A DNA stretch of 53,773 nucleotides, taken from contig DVGC01000041.1 of NCBI GenBank assembly GCA_018712915.1, positions 1 through 53,773 of the forward strand. The letters run 5' to 3'. Source of the stretch: Candidatus Copromonas faecavium (nom. illeg.). GTDB taxonomy: Bacteria > Bacillota > Clostridia > Lachnospirales > Lachnospiraceae. Position numbers and translations under genes: made by a program. Of this stretch, positions 23,918 through 33,080 are shown piece after piece. Positions within the stretch are counted from its first letter, which is position 1; each line of letters opens with the position of its first letter. Below the pieces are notes generated by a model that did not search any database, was not told the DNA's origin, and worked only from the letters and a program-made list of their open reading frames with translations.

Positions 23918-24433
23918 ATGGAAAAACAGGAGAAGCTCTTGCTGCTTGATGAGAAACTGAAAAAAGCGCAGAAGATTCTGGTGGGAATCGGGGCTGAATG
24001 GAAGCCGCAGACTGCGCAGGAGGAGATTCGGATTCAGGAAGCAGCCTCCAGGCTCCTTGCTCTTTTAAAGGATCGGGATTATTATATTATCACGAGCCTG
24101 GAAGGACAGGATGCTGAGCGGATCTTCGCGGAAAAAGAACATATGGCAGCGCCTTTCGGCGTATCTTTTACGGAGAAGGACTGGGAGGCATATACCGGCT
24201 GGCTGGCCGGAACGTTAAACCGGGAATTGGTGATTCTGGAGTTAGGAGAGGGCTTCCAGAATCCGTCGCTGATCCGCTGGCCCTTTGAAAAAACGGTCAT
24301 GCTGAACCAGAAAGCATTTTTACTCCGGGTACACCGGCAGTTTTCCCAGATACCGGAGGAAATCAAAGAGAAGGCAGTTCCCGTTGCTGAGTCTTCAGTG
24401 GATTTTATTTTGTCCTGCGGGAATCCTGCATAA
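23918..24433 (+). CDS. Sir2-like (NAD-binding-fold) protein, short
   Basis: ATG 23918 follows AGGAGATAAA, giving 171 aa; an in-frame extension to 23828 has no site. The sequence resembles the small SIR2-family proteins of Clostridia: [16 protein letters not shown] near the start, [16 protein letters not shown] (compare the family's T-N-x-D element), [20 protein letters not shown] and a C-terminal [19 protein letters not shown]. The zinc Cys set and catalytic HG of active sirtuins are not visible, so deacetylase activity is doubtful. It may bind NAD or a nucleotide in another role. It is co-directional with ung, 14 nt away. Confidence 0.55.
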   Translation: MEKQEKLLLLDEKLKKAQKILVGIGAEWKPQTAQEEIRIQEAASRLLALLKDRDYYIITSLEGQDAERIFAEKEHMAAPFGVSFTEKDWEAYTGWLAGTLNRELVILELGEGFQNPSLIRWPFEKTVMLNQKAFLLRVHRQFSQIPEEIKEKAVPVAESSVDFILSCGNPA

Positions 24434-24447
24434 CACAGGAGGAGATT

Positions 24448-25134
24448 ATGACTGCGATTGATAACGACTGGCTGGGGCCCATGAGCGCAGAGTTCCGAAA
24501 GCCATATTACAGAAAGCTGTATGACACGGTAAAAAGTGAATACGAAACGAAAGAGATTTATCCGGCGCCGGATGATATTTTCAATGCTTTTGCGTTTACG
24601 CCTCTGGCCAAAGTGAAAGTTGTGATTCTGGGGCAGGATCCGTACCATGAACCCGGTCAGGCCCATGGACTTTCCTTTTCCGTAAAACCGGGGGTCGCAA
24701 TTCCGCCGTCGCTGGTGAACATTTACCAGGAGCTTCATGATGACTGCGGATGTTACATTCCTGACAATGGATATTTGAAAAAATGGGCGGATCAGGGCGT
24801 GATGCTTTTGAATACAGTGCTCACAGTTCGGGCTCATGCGGCCAATTCCCATAAGAATATCGGCTGGGAGGAATTTACCAACGCAGCCATCAGGGTGTTA
24901 AATGAGGTTGACAGACCGCTGGTATTTATTCTCTGGGGCAAGCCAGCTCAATCGAAAAAAAGCATGCTGACCAACCCGAAGCATCTGATTCTGGAATCGC
25001 CCCATCCAAGTCCTTTGTCCGCCTACCGCGGATTCTTTGGCAGCAGGCCCTTCAGCCGGGCCAATAAATTCCTTGCAGAGCATGGAATTGAGCCCATCGA
25101 CTGGCAGATTGAAAATATAGGAGAAAAAGGATGA
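24448..25134 (+). CDS. ung: uracil-DNA glycosylase
   Basis: A 228-aa family 1 UDG. The water-activating motif GQDPYH includes D64 and H67, followed by [12 protein letters not shown]. The Leu-loop [21 protein letters not shown] near the C-terminus is complete, and [11 protein letters not shown] is the typical middle strand. It removes uracil from DNA at the start of base-excision repair in the cytoplasm. AGGAGG precedes the ATG. Its stop overlaps the uppP start (ATGA), so the two are translated together. Confidence 0.97.
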   Translation: MTAIDNDWLGPMSAEFRKPYYRKLYDTVKSEYETKEIYPAPDDIFNAFAFTPLAKVKVVILGQDPYHEPGQAHGLSFSVKPGVAIPPSLVNIYQELHDDCGCYIPDNGYLKKWADQGVMLLNTVLTVRAHAANSHKNIGWEEFTNAAIRVLNEVDRPLVFILWGKPAQSKKSMLTNPKHLILESPHPSPLSAYRGFFGSRPFSRANKFLAEHGIEPIDWQIENIGEKG

Positions 25135-25970
25135 ACGCATTTCTTGATTTTTTAAAAGTCCTTGTCTTTGGACTGGTGGAGGGCTTTACTGAATGGCTGC
25201 CCATCAGCAGCACGGGGCACTTGATTCTTGTGGAGAACATTGTCCATCTGGATGTGTCGGAAAATTTTATGAACGTATTCCGGGTGGTCATTCAGCTGGG
25301 GGCGATTCTGGCGGTGCTTGTGCTGTATTTCCGCCGCCTGAATCCCTTTGACCGGGGGAAAACAGAATCTCAGAAACTTGCCACCTGGCATCTGTGGATT
25401 AAAATCATCATCGCCTGTTTTCCCGCTGCTGTCGTAGGAATCCTTCTGGACGAGGTGCTGGATCGCTATCTTTATAATCCTTATGTGGTGGCGGCCATGC
25501 TGATTATTTACGGAATTCTGTTTATTGTCCTGGAAAAACATAATGAATATGTAAATTTCCCAATTAAAAAGGTTTCTCAAATCAGCTATTTAAACGCATT
25601 TTACATTGGCTTGTTCCAGCTCCTTGCACTGATCCCCGGAACTTCCCGGTCAGGAGCGACGATTCTGGGCGCTATGCTCTTGGGATGTTCCAGAACGGCA
25701 TCTTCGGAATTTACTTTCTTTTTGGGAATCCCGGTTATGTTTGGTGCCAGCCTTTTGAAGATTATTCATTACGGCCTGGCATTTCCGCCCATCGAACTGT
25801 TTTATATGGTGGTAGGAATGGCAGCAGCCTTTGCTGTGTCCATGTACTCGATTCAGTTTCTGATGAACTATGTGAAGAGCCATGATTTCCGGTTCTTCGG
25901 CTGTTATCGGATTATCCTTGGAATTATCGTACTGATTTATTTTGGCCTGACAGCCATCCTCGGTGCATAA
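25131..25970 (+). CDS. uppP: undecaprenyl-diphosphatase (BacA/UppP type)
   Basis: A 279-aa polytopic membrane enzyme that recycles undecaprenyl pyrophosphate to the monophosphate carrier for peptidoglycan and surface-polysaccharide synthesis. The two signature motifs are present: [15 protein letters not shown] near residues 16-31 (catalytic Glu region) and [15 protein letters not shown] near 169-183. About seven or eight membrane segments are visible and the length is normal. It also gives low-level bacitracin tolerance in other bacteria. A terminator follows. Confidence 0.96.
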   Translation: MNAFLDFLKVLVFGLVEGFTEWLPISSTGHLILVENIVHLDVSENFMNVFRVVIQLGAILAVLVLYFRRLNPFDRGKTESQKLATWHLWIKIIIACFPAAVVGILLDEVLDRYLYNPYVVAAMLIIYGILFIVLEKHNEYVNFPIKKVSQISYLNAFYIGLFQLLALIPGTSRSGATILGAMLLGCSRTASSEFTFFLGIPVMFGASLLKIIHYGLAFPPIELFYMVVGMAAAFAVSMYSIQFLMNYVKSHDFRFFGCYRIILGIIVLIYFGLTAILGA

Positions 25971-26015
25971 AAAAGTTGAAAAAATGATAACGGTCGAAAG
26001 AGACAGATGAAAGAA

Positions 26016-26066
26016 AAAGGGCCTGTGAAGAAACGAAGCAGCGTTTTCACGAGTCCTTTTCTTTTT
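26016..26066 (+). terminator. rho-independent terminator after uppP
   Basis: AAAGG/CCTTT and TGTGAA/TTTCAC pair around a loop, followed by TTTTCTTTTTC. It closes the ung-uppP transcript before the protease gene. Confidence 0.65.
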
Positions 26067-26232
26067 CGGTGAAATGCATAGTTCTTTTCCTGAAAATGCG
26101 GAGGGAGTCTCTTTAAAAGGAGCAAAAAAGATACATTCACTGTTCTTCCTGCTTTTTATCACAGATTTATCACAAATATTTGTTAGATTATCGTCACAGG
26201 ATGATACGCCTGTCAGAAAGGAAGAACAGGAA

Positions 26233-27615
26233 ATGCACAGTGAGAATCGATGGGAGGGTGCCGGCGGCTGTGAGAACGGTGAACGGCATCAGACGCTTCC
26301 GCCCTATGGGAACAGAAACGAACCCTATCGGTATGATTGGGAGCCGGAAGCAGAGGGAGAGGACAGGCCAGGCGTTCAGGAAAAAAAGCAGAAACGAATG
26401 TCACCGGTGAAGATGGCAGGGATTATTGCGGCTGCGGCTGTCCTGTTCGGCACAGCAGCCGGCGGAACCATGTTTGCGGTATATCATGCAGCAGATACCC
26501 TGTTCCCGGTTCAGGAAGAAACTGAAGCCGGGCAGGAAAACGGCGGAGAAGCGCTGGCCTCCAGTGATCAGGCTGGAGGAACCGGTTCAACGGCAGATAC
26601 ATCAGAAGGAACGGTGATTTTAGAGGATGTTTCCCCCATCGTGGAGGACGCGATGCCATCCGTGGTATCCATTACCAATACCATGCTGTATCAAACCAAC
26701 AGCTGGTTCGGTTTGTCCCAGACCTATGAGGTGCCAAGCAGCGGCTCGGGAATTATCATCGGGCAGAATGATACAGAACTTTTAATTGTTACTAATAATC
26801 ATGTCATCAGCGATGCGGACAGCCTGTCTGTGACGTTTACTGATGAAAGTACGGTTCAGGCTGCCGTGAAAGGAAGCGACGAGGAAACCGATCTGGCGAT
26901 TCTGGCCGTGCCGCTGGATTCCATTTCGGCGGATACGAAAAGCCATATTAAATCTGCGACGCTGGGAGATTCGGATTCGCTGAAGATGGGACAGGGAGTG
27001 GTTGCCATCGGAAATGCGCTGGGACACGGACAGAGTGTAACCGTGGGTCATGTGAGCGCCCTGAACCGGCAGATACAGGTTGACGGTGTGACCAAATGGG
27101 TGATTCAGACAGATGCGGCCATTAATCCTGGAAACAGCGGGGGAGCCCTGTTAAATTCCCACGGAGAGGTCATCGGAATCAATGAGGCCAAATATGCGGA
27201 TGAGAATGTGGAAGGCGTAGGGTATGCCATTCCCATCTCCAGAGTGAAAGATATTATTGATGAGCTGACCACCCGGGTAACGAAGATTGAAGTAGAGCAG
27301 TCAGAGCAGGGATATCTGGGCATCCAGACCCAGAATATTGATGAAACGATCTCCCATTTATACGGCATGCCGGTGGGCGTTTATGTCTATAAGATACCGG
27401 AGGATTCAGCGGCGGTAAATTCTGATTTGAGGGAAAAGGACATTATTACGGCTCTGGATGGAGAACAGGTGGTTACGTATGCGGACCTGGCCAAGCTTCT
27501 GACTTATTATAAGTCCGGCGCTCAGGTAACGCTTACGGTTCAGTCTCTGATAGACGGTTCTTATGTGGAACGGGATGTTTTGGTGACGCTGACAGACCAG
27601 AAAACGGCAGATTGA
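26233..27615 (+). CDS. HtrA/DegP-like membrane-anchored serine protease with PDZ domain
   Basis: I prefer ATG 26233 (after AGGAAGAACAGG), giving 460 aa; the open frame reaches further up to 26074 without a good site. Layout: acidic, Gly/Glu/Asn-rich cytoplasmic tail (1-55), one membrane helix (about 60-83), a low-complexity linker, a trypsin-like domain and a PDZ domain (about 355-450). The triad is complete: H190 (TNNHVIS), D220 (ETDLAIL) and S302 (NPGNSGGAL). The protease faces the outside and degrades misfolded exported proteins. It is monocistronic, with a terminator upstream and clpX downstream. Confidence 0.92.
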   Translation: MHSENRWEGAGGCENGERHQTLPPYGNRNEPYRYDWEPEAEGEDRPGVQEKKQKRMSPVKMAGIIAAAAVLFGTAAGGTMFAVYHAADTLFPVQEETEAGQENGGEALASSDQAGGTGSTADTSEGTVILEDVSPIVEDAMPSVVSITNTMLYQTNSWFGLSQTYEVPSSGSGIIIGQNDTELLIVTNNHVISDADSLSVTFTDESTVQAAVKGSDEETDLAILAVPLDSISADTKSHIKSATLGDSDSLKMGQGVVAIGNALGHGQSVTVGHVSALNRQIQVDGVTKWVIQTDAAINPGNSGGALLNSHGEVIGINEAKYADENVEGVGYAIPISRVKDIIDELTTRVTKIEVEQSEQGYLGIQTQNIDETISHLYGMPVGVYVYKIPEDSAAVNSDLREKDIITALDGEQVVTYADLAKLLTYYKSGAQVTLTVQSLIDGSYVERDVLVTLTDQKTAD

Positions 27616-27672
27616 AGCATACGGACGGAAAAGACGGAATCAAATTTGAAAGACTCGATAAGGAGAAAAGTT

Positions 27673-29502
27673 TTGGAAGATACGAGAAATCAGGGGATGG
27701 GCCATTCCGAGGAGGAATATGAAAAAGTCTGCTATGTATGCAGACGTTCGGAAAGCAAGGCCGGGAAAATGATTACCCTTCCCGGCGGAATTGATGTGTG
27801 CCGGGACTGTATGCAGAAGGCCATGGACACAGTAAGCAGAAGCGGAATTGACTGGAGCCGTTTTTCCGGGATTACGCCGGAGAAGCTCTGGAACGGAGGA
27901 ATGCCTCCGTCCATGCACACAGGAGCGCCGGGGAGCCAGAGGTCAGGAGACAGTATGGCAGGAAACGGAACAACAGGAAAGAGCACAGCGGGCAGTACAG
28001 AAAAAAACGGCGCGGCAGGAAACGGCGTATTGGGAGGCAGCATAGAAGGAGACTGCACAGCAGGAAGCGGCGCATCAGGAAATGAAAGAGAGCCGGCGGC
28101 TGCGCAGGGGGCAGGACAGAGCCATCCCAATGAAAGCGCGTCAGAGACCGGGCTGCAGGCTTCAGAAAGGACCGGAGGACAGAAAACAGAACCGGAGGAC
28201 CCGGGGCAGCAGGGAGATCCGGAACAGGAAGTGAGAACAGAGCAGGGGCCGGAGGATTCCTGGCAGAATGGATTCCCCTGGGGCGGCATGAGCTTTGGCA
28301 TCCCCATCGGACAGATCGACTTAAATGCCATCACCGGCAAGCGACGGGTAAAAAAGCGGGATGGGGAGAAAAAGAAAAAGGAGCTTTTCAAGCTCAGTGA
28401 GATTCCGGCACCCCATACGATCAAAGCCCGTCTGGACGAGTATGTCATCGGACAGGAACAGGCAAAGAAAATCGTTTCAGTTGCCGTTTACAACCATTAT
28501 AAGCGGGTCTTTTCCAAAACCTCACCGGATGGGGAAAAGTACGGGAAGGATGTGGAAATTGAAAAGTCCAATATCCTGATGATTGGTCCTACGGGAAGCG
28601 GAAAGACGTATCTTGTGAAGACGCTGGCCAAGCTTCTGGATGTTCCTCTTGCCATCGCGGATGCCACTTCCTTAACGGAAGCCGGCTATATCGGTGATGA
28701 TATTGAAGGCGTCATTTCCAAGCTGCTGGCAGCGGCAGGAAACGACGTGGAAAAGGCGGAAATGGGAATTGTTTTCATTGATGAAATTGATAAGATTGCC
28801 AAAAAGAAATCCACCAGTACCAGGGATGTAAGCGGCGAGTCGGTACAGCAGGAGCTGTTAAAGCTTCTGGAGGGCGCCGATGTGGAAGTTCCTGTGGGTT
28901 CCAACCAGAAGAATGCCATGACGCCGATGGAGACCGTGAATACGGATAATATCCTGTTTATCTGCGGCGGCGCATTTCCGGACCTGGAAAATATCATCAA
29001 AGAACGGCTTACCAGCCAGGCTTCCATTGGTTTTGGAGCCGATTTAAAGGATCAGTATGATCGGGATCCGGATATTTTAAGTAAGGTGACCAATCAGGAT
29101 CTGCGAAATTTCGGCATGATTCCGGATTTTTTAGGACGGCTTCCGGTGACAGCCACATTACAGGGACTGACGAAGGAGTTCCTGGTGCGGATTTTGAAGG
29201 AACCGAAAAATGCAATCATAAAGCAGTATCAGAAGCTTCTTGAAATGGACGAGGTGAAGCTGACCTTTGATGAGGACGCTCTGGAATGGATCGCCGAGGA
29301 GGCGATGAAAAAGGAAACGGGAGCAAGAGCGCTTCGGGCGATCATTGAAGAATTTATGCTGGATATTATGTTTGAGATTCCAAAGGATCCCAACATCGGT
29401 TCTGTCAGCATTACGAGGGCATACCTGGAGAAGCGGGGAGGCCCAAGGATTGAGATGCGCACCAGCCCTGCCCTGGAAGACCGTCAGGCAGAAATTGTCT
29501 GA
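27673..29502 (+). CDS. clpX: ClpX-type AAA+ unfoldase with long low-complexity linker
   Basis: TTG 27673 is 8 nt after AAGGAG, giving 609 aa. The N-terminal zinc finger (C20, C23, C43, C46) is followed by a Gly/Ser/Glu/Asn/Thr-rich linker of about 130 residues (about 80-215) that ordinary ClpX (about 420-430 aa) lacks. The AAA+ core is complete: Walker A GPTGSGKT near 305, Walker B VFIDEIDKI, ClpX-typical GYIGDDIEGVISKL, sensor and arginine regions, and a C-terminal small domain with KKETGARALRAIIEEFMLDIMF. The ClpP-binding IGF loop is not obvious; GSNQKNAMTPME lies before the next strand. Whether it docks ClpP or acts alone is unclear, and it may be a second ClpX. Confidence 0.85.
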   Translation: MEDTRNQGMGHSEEEYEKVCYVCRRSESKAGKMITLPGGIDVCRDCMQKAMDTVSRSGIDWSRFSGITPEKLWNGGMPPSMHTGAPGSQRSGDSMAGNGTTGKSTAGSTEKNGAAGNGVLGGSIEGDCTAGSGASGNEREPAAAQGAGQSHPNESASETGLQASERTGGQKTEPEDPGQQGDPEQEVRTEQGPEDSWQNGFPWGGMSFGIPIGQIDLNAITGKRRVKKRDGEKKKKELFKLSEIPAPHTIKARLDEYVIGQEQAKKIVSVAVYNHYKRVFSKTSPDGEKYGKDVEIEKSNILMIGPTGSGKTYLVKTLAKLLDVPLAIADATSLTEAGYIGDDIEGVISKLLAAAGNDVEKAEMGIVFIDEIDKIAKKKSTSTRDVSGESVQQELLKLLEGADVEVPVGSNQKNAMTPMETVNTDNILFICGGAFPDLENIIKERLTSQASIGFGADLKDQYDRDPDILSKVTNQDLRNFGMIPDFLGRLPVTATLQGLTKEFLVRILKEPKNAIIKQYQKLLEMDEVKLTFDEDALEWIAEEAMKKETGARALRAIIEEFMLDIMFEIPKDPNIGSVSITRAYLEKRGGPRIEMRTSPALEDRQAEIV

Positions 29503-29584
29503 CAGCTGGAAGTGAAAGAAGGCCTTGCGTATCTGTGAAGATTCGGCATGGCAGGGCGGCAGCAGGAGGAAGTTTCAAAAGGTT

Positions 29585-29610
29585 TCAGAAGGTGTGCTAC
29601 TGCCTTCTGA
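29585..29610. terminator. hairpin at convergent clpX/subtilase ends
   Basis: TCAGAAGG and CCTTCTGA form an 8-bp perfect stem with a 10-nt loop, overlapping the last codons of the subtilase gene. There is no T-run, so termination is possible but not clear. Confidence 0.35.
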
Positions 29611-31339
29611 GCTGAAGAAAGGATTGGGTCAGATCCAGAGTTCCGTATCCGAATTCGCGGTTCGGGTAGGGAAGCTCTGGATTTCTTTTTGCTCCCCGGA
29701 TAAACAGGGTCTTTAAAACAGAGGTATTCATGTAGGGATAATTTCCCTGGAGTACGCCCCAGCTTAAAAAACTGGCGGCTGCACCGGCTGCGTGGGCTGC
29801 CGCAGCCGAGGTTCCTGTCATGCGCACAAAGGGAGGACCGGATACGGATGCCCCGAGAATATTGACCCCGGGAGCGGTCAGTTCAGGCTTGATTTGTCCT
29901 GAACGGCTGTAGCCCCGGCTGGCATGAATGTAGATTCCCCCGGTTTCATGGTTATATGCAGTCAGGGTGATGGGAGCCCGGGCATTTCCCGGCTCCATGA
30001 TGGTGGTGTCCGGATCGGGACGCAGAAAGAAAGTCCCTTCCGAGAGGAATTCCCGTCCGGGAAGCCAGAGATGGAAGGTGCCGTGCAGATTAAGGGATGC
30101 GGATACCACAATCCTCCAGATGCCCGGGGATGGCTCCTGAAACCGGATAAAAATCAGCTGGCTTCCGTTGGAAAAGTCGGCAATCTGATAATAAACGCGG
30201 ATGGAGGTTTTTTCCAGCAGGAAGGTTACCATATGATCGTCGGTGGTGGAAGCAGGAAGCGGGCGTATGACCTCGCCTGTGGGCGAGATAAAGCCGATGG
30301 TATAGATTTCAATGTCCTGGGCCCAGAATTCCATGGAAAATCCCTGCTCCTGTTCGGCTACGGTAATTTCGACCACATGGGGAGCGGAGGGCTGCTCCAT
30401 GACGCCGCGGTAATGATGCCCCATTCCGGTTTCGTTGCCGGCGGCAGTAATGACGGCTGTTCCGGCATAGGCACTGACGTTATTCAGATACTGGCACAGG
30501 GGGGAGGTGCCTTCGTGGCTCCCCTGGTTGGTTCCCAGGCAGAGGCAGAGAACCAGCGGCAGGGAATACTGCCTGGACAGGGAATAGAGATAGGAGATTC
30601 CCATCATGATATCGTTTTCCTGGTAAGCATGGGCCCCATCCCGGATCAGATAAAACTCCCGGAGATACTGTTTGGCGGGTTTCAGCTTGACCATGGCCAG
30701 GTAAGCCTTCGGCGCTGCTCCGGAAAAGCCTGCGGCCTCGTCCGGGGAGCCGGCAGCCAGGGAGGAAAGAAAGGTGCCGTGGCCGATTTCATCCCGGGAG
30801 GGGACCAGGGAGAACGGATCCTCCGACTGAAGTGCCTGGCTGATTTCGTCTCTTGTAAACATCGTTCCGTAAAGGGGCTGAAAGCCTCCGTTCGCCCCGA
30901 CACCGTTCCTCCTGGCATTGTTCCCTCCGCCATCTCCGGAACCGCTCCCGATGGTCTGGTCCCAGATTCCGATGATTCTTGAGGCCCCGTTCTGCTGAAA
31001 CAGGGGATTGGTATAATCAATTCCCGTGTCTACAAAGCCAATGAGGACGCCGTCTCCTTCGTTGGAAAAGGCGGGAAGCCTGGAGGCCTCGGAAATTCCG
31101 GCTGCTTCCATGCTGGATGCATCCAGGAGGGAATAAAGCTTGGGAATGGCTGAATAGGTATAACGGGACAGGGTCAGGGGAAGGACCGAGGATAAAGGGG
31201 CATAGATAACGGCCTGGGTGTCGTTGATAAAATCCACGCACCGGGTCCCGTAAAAATCCATAAATTCCTCTCTGGAAGAATAGTAATAAGCGATAAAATC
31301 CGCATAATTTTCAGATGCGGCATGTTCTGTACAGGGCAT
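29597..31339 (-). CDS. S8 family subtilisin-like serine protease
   Basis: A 580-aa subtilase with a full triad: D104 (IGFVDTGIDYTN), H187 (DEIGHGTFLSSLAAG) and S511 (MTGTSAAAAHAAGAA). A beta-rich insertion of roughly 150 residues (about 320-470) separates the oxyanion Asn region (AAGNETG) from the Ser motif, as in the CspA/B/C-like and related clostridial subtilases. There is no clear signal peptide; the N-terminal 90 residues resemble a prodomain. Csp-type enzymes act in spore germination, but relatives with other roles are common in Lachnospiraceae. It is convergent with clpX and divergent from the polysaccharide operon. GGAG precedes ATG 31339. Confidence 0.88.
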   Translation of the reverse strand: MPCTEHAASENYADFIAYYYSSREEFMDFYGTRCVDFINDTQAVIYAPLSSVLPLTLSRYTYSAIPKLYSLLDASSMEAAGISEASRLPAFSNEGDGVLIGFVDTGIDYTNPLFQQNGASRIIGIWDQTIGSGSGDGGGNNARRNGVGANGGFQPLYGTMFTRDEISQALQSEDPFSLVPSRDEIGHGTFLSSLAAGSPDEAAGFSGAAPKAYLAMVKLKPAKQYLREFYLIRDGAHAYQENDIMMGISYLYSLSRQYSLPLVLCLCLGTNQGSHEGTSPLCQYLNNVSAYAGTAVITAAGNETGMGHHYRGVMEQPSAPHVVEITVAEQEQGFSMEFWAQDIEIYTIGFISPTGEVIRPLPASTTDDHMVTFLLEKTSIRVYYQIADFSNGSQLIFIRFQEPSPGIWRIVVSASLNLHGTFHLWLPGREFLSEGTFFLRPDPDTTIMEPGNARAPITLTAYNHETGGIYIHASRGYSRSGQIKPELTAPGVNILGASVSGPPFVRMTGTSAAAAHAAGAAASFLSWGVLQGNYPYMNTSVLKTLFIRGAKRNPELPYPNREFGYGTLDLTQSFLQLRRQ

Positions 31340-31425
31340 GCTGATACTCCGGCAGAAAGTTGTTTATAATATATGCAGAGGAAGGGAAAACATGAGGAAG
31401 TGACAAGGTTCTTCGCTTAAATAGG

Positions 31426-31454
31426 TGGACGATTGGGACAAAATAGTGTAAGAT
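31426..31454 (+). promoter_or_regulatory. promoter of the polysaccharide operon
   Basis: TGGACG (31426-31431), a 17-bp spacer, TAAGAT (31449-31454). It is the only good plus-strand promoter seen before the long run of coupled genes to 48.6 kb. Confidence 0.45.
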
Positions 31455-31477
31455 AAGGGAAAGAAAGGGGAATGGCA

Positions 31478-31987
31478 ATGTTTGGATTTTTATCATTTGG
31501 ATCGGTGCTTGCGTTTTTGGATCTGGCGGCGAAAAATCAGATTGAATCCCGGGACAAAAAAGAATTTCCCAAGGAGCTTCCTGGGACGAACGGGAAAATC
31601 TGGCTTTATCAGAATCATAATCCGGGCTTCTCTTTCGGTGTATTAAAGGAATGCCCGAAGGCCATGGAGCTTGTTCCCCTGTGCGTGACTTCAGCCTTTG
31701 CAGGGGCCTGGACCTATATTATGGGGAAGCGCGGCTGCCTGGTGGAGAAGCTGGCGGCGACGCTTGTGCTGGCCGGCGGTGTCTCCAACCTTTATGACCG
31801 GATGAAGCGGGGATATGTGGTGGATTATTTCAGCATCCGCTGGAAGTGGCTGAAGAAGGTGGTATTTAACCTTGGGGACTTCTTCATTTTTGCCGGCTCG
31901 GCGCTGTTTGTCCTGCTGTCGGTATTTGGGGCCCTGAAGGAGATAAAAGCGGATCTTAAAGGAGAATTTAACAATGAAAAAGTATGA
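31478..31987 (+). CDS. lspA: lipoprotein signal peptidase (LspA) homolog, divergent
   Basis: ATG 31478 is 7 nt after GAAAGGGG (ATG 31472 would be too close), giving 169 aa. Family marks are NHNPGFSFG (usual NxGxAFG), GGVSNLYDRMKRGYVVDYF and FNLGDFFIF. The two catalytic aspartates correspond to D116 (VVDYF) and D134 (NLGD). The family normally has NxAD or NVAD, so Gly stands for Ala next to D134. Four membrane segments are expected. True LspA cleaves diacylglyceryl-modified prolipoproteins. Its stop overlaps glf by 14 nt; this odd placement at the head of a polysaccharide operon may mean a specialised paralog. Confidence 0.8.
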   Translation: MFGFLSFGSVLAFLDLAAKNQIESRDKKEFPKELPGTNGKIWLYQNHNPGFSFGVLKECPKAMELVPLCVTSAFAGAWTYIMGKRGCLVEKLAATLVLAGGVSNLYDRMKRGYVVDYFSIRWKWLKKVVFNLGDFFIFAGSALFVLLSVFGALKEIKADLKGEFNNEKV

Positions 31988-33080
31988 TTATCTGCTGGTG
32001 GGAAGCGGCCTGTTTGCCGGAGTGTTTGCCTGGCATGCAAAGAAAGAAGGGAAAAGCTGTCTGGTGCTGGAAAAACGGCCCCATGCGGGAGGAAACGTTT
32101 ACTGCGAGAAAATTGAGGGCATCAATGTTCATAAATACGGCGCCCATATTTTCCATACCAGCAACAGAGAGGTCTGGAATTTCGTCAACAGCCTGGTGGA
32201 GTTTAACCGCTACACCAACAGTCCGGTGGCCAATTATAAGGGCGAAATGTATAACATGCCCTTCAACATGAATACTTTCAGCCGTATGTGGGGGATTTCC
32301 ACTCCTGAAGAGGCAAAGCAGATTATCAATGAGCAGAGAAAAATCATCCGCGGCGAGCCGAAGAACCTGGAGGAGCAGGCCATCAGCCTGGTAGGAACCC
32401 ATATTTACCAGAAATTAGTCAAGGGTTATACGGAGAAACAGTGGGGAAGGGACTGCAGGGATCTGCCCGCCTTTATTATCAAACGTCTTCCGGTGCGTTA
32501 TACCTATGACAACAACTATTTTAATGATCTGTTCCAGGGGATTCCCATCGGCGGCTACAATAAGATCATCGAGAAATTGTTTGAAGGCTGTGAAATCCGG
32601 CTCAATACGGATTACCTGTCTGACAAGGAACATTTTGACAGCCTGGCGGACAAGGTGGTCTATACGGGAACCATTGACAGCTTTTACGGCTATCGGTTCG
32701 GAAAACTTCAGTACAGGAGTCTGAAGTTTGAAACAGAGGTTCTTGATACAGACAATTTCCAGGGCAACGCGGTCATCAACTATACCGATCGGGAAACGCC
32801 TTATACAAGAATCATCGAACATAAGCATTTTGAATTTGGAACTCAGGAAAAAACGGTAATTACCAGAGAGTATCCGGCTGAGTGGAGCGAGGGCATGGAG
32901 CCCTATTATCCGGTGAATGATGATGAAAACCAGGCGCTGTACCGGCGGTATGCCGAGCTGGCCGAAAAAGAAGAGCATGTGATTTTCGGAGGCCGTCTGG
33001 CAGAATATAAGTATTATGATATGGACAAGGTCATTGAATCTGCCTTTACCTGCGTGAAAAAGGAGTTTGGCCATGCATGA
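31974..33080 (+). CDS. glf: UDP-galactopyranose mutase
   Basis: A 368-aa flavoenzyme that interconverts UDP-galactopyranose and UDP-galactofuranose, the donor for galactofuranose in surface glycans. The FAD-binding N-terminus is YLLVGSGLFAGVFAW, followed by VLEKRPHAGGNVY and HKYGAHIFHTS (the HxxGxHxFH region around FAD). The active-site region KGYTEKQWGRD and catalytic Arg in RLPVRYTYDNNYF are typical. Length is normal. GGAG precedes its start inside lspA. It shows that Galf is probably part of the glycan made by this locus. Confidence 0.96.
   Translation: MKKYDYLLVGSGLFAGVFAWHAKKEGKSCLVLEKRPHAGGNVYCEKIEGINVHKYGAHIFHTSNREVWNFVNSLVEFNRYTNSPVANYKGEMYNMPFNMNTFSRMWGISTPEEAKQIINEQRKIIRGEPKNLEEQAISLVGTHIYQKLVKGYTEKQWGRDCRDLPAFIIKRLPVRYTYDNNYFNDLFQGIPIGGYNKIIEKLFEGCEIRLNTDYLSDKEHFDSLADKVVYTGTIDSFYGYRFGKLQYRSLKFETEVLDTDNFQGNAVINYTDRETPYTRIIEHKHFEFGTQEKTVITREYPAEWSEGMEPYYPVNDDENQALYRRYAELAEKEEHVIFGGRLAEYKYYDMDKVIESAFTCVKKEFGHA

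Noticed and set aside
27732-28448. 238-codon minus-strand frame antisense to the clpX linker
   Set aside because: A mirror of the low-complexity Gly/Ser-rich coding strand; Pro/Ser/Leu/Cys-rich, no start signal.
29924-30982. 352-codon plus-strand frame inside the subtilase gene
   Set aside because: The opposite strand encodes a subtilase with a complete catalytic triad; the plus frame is Gly/Asp-rich and motif-free.
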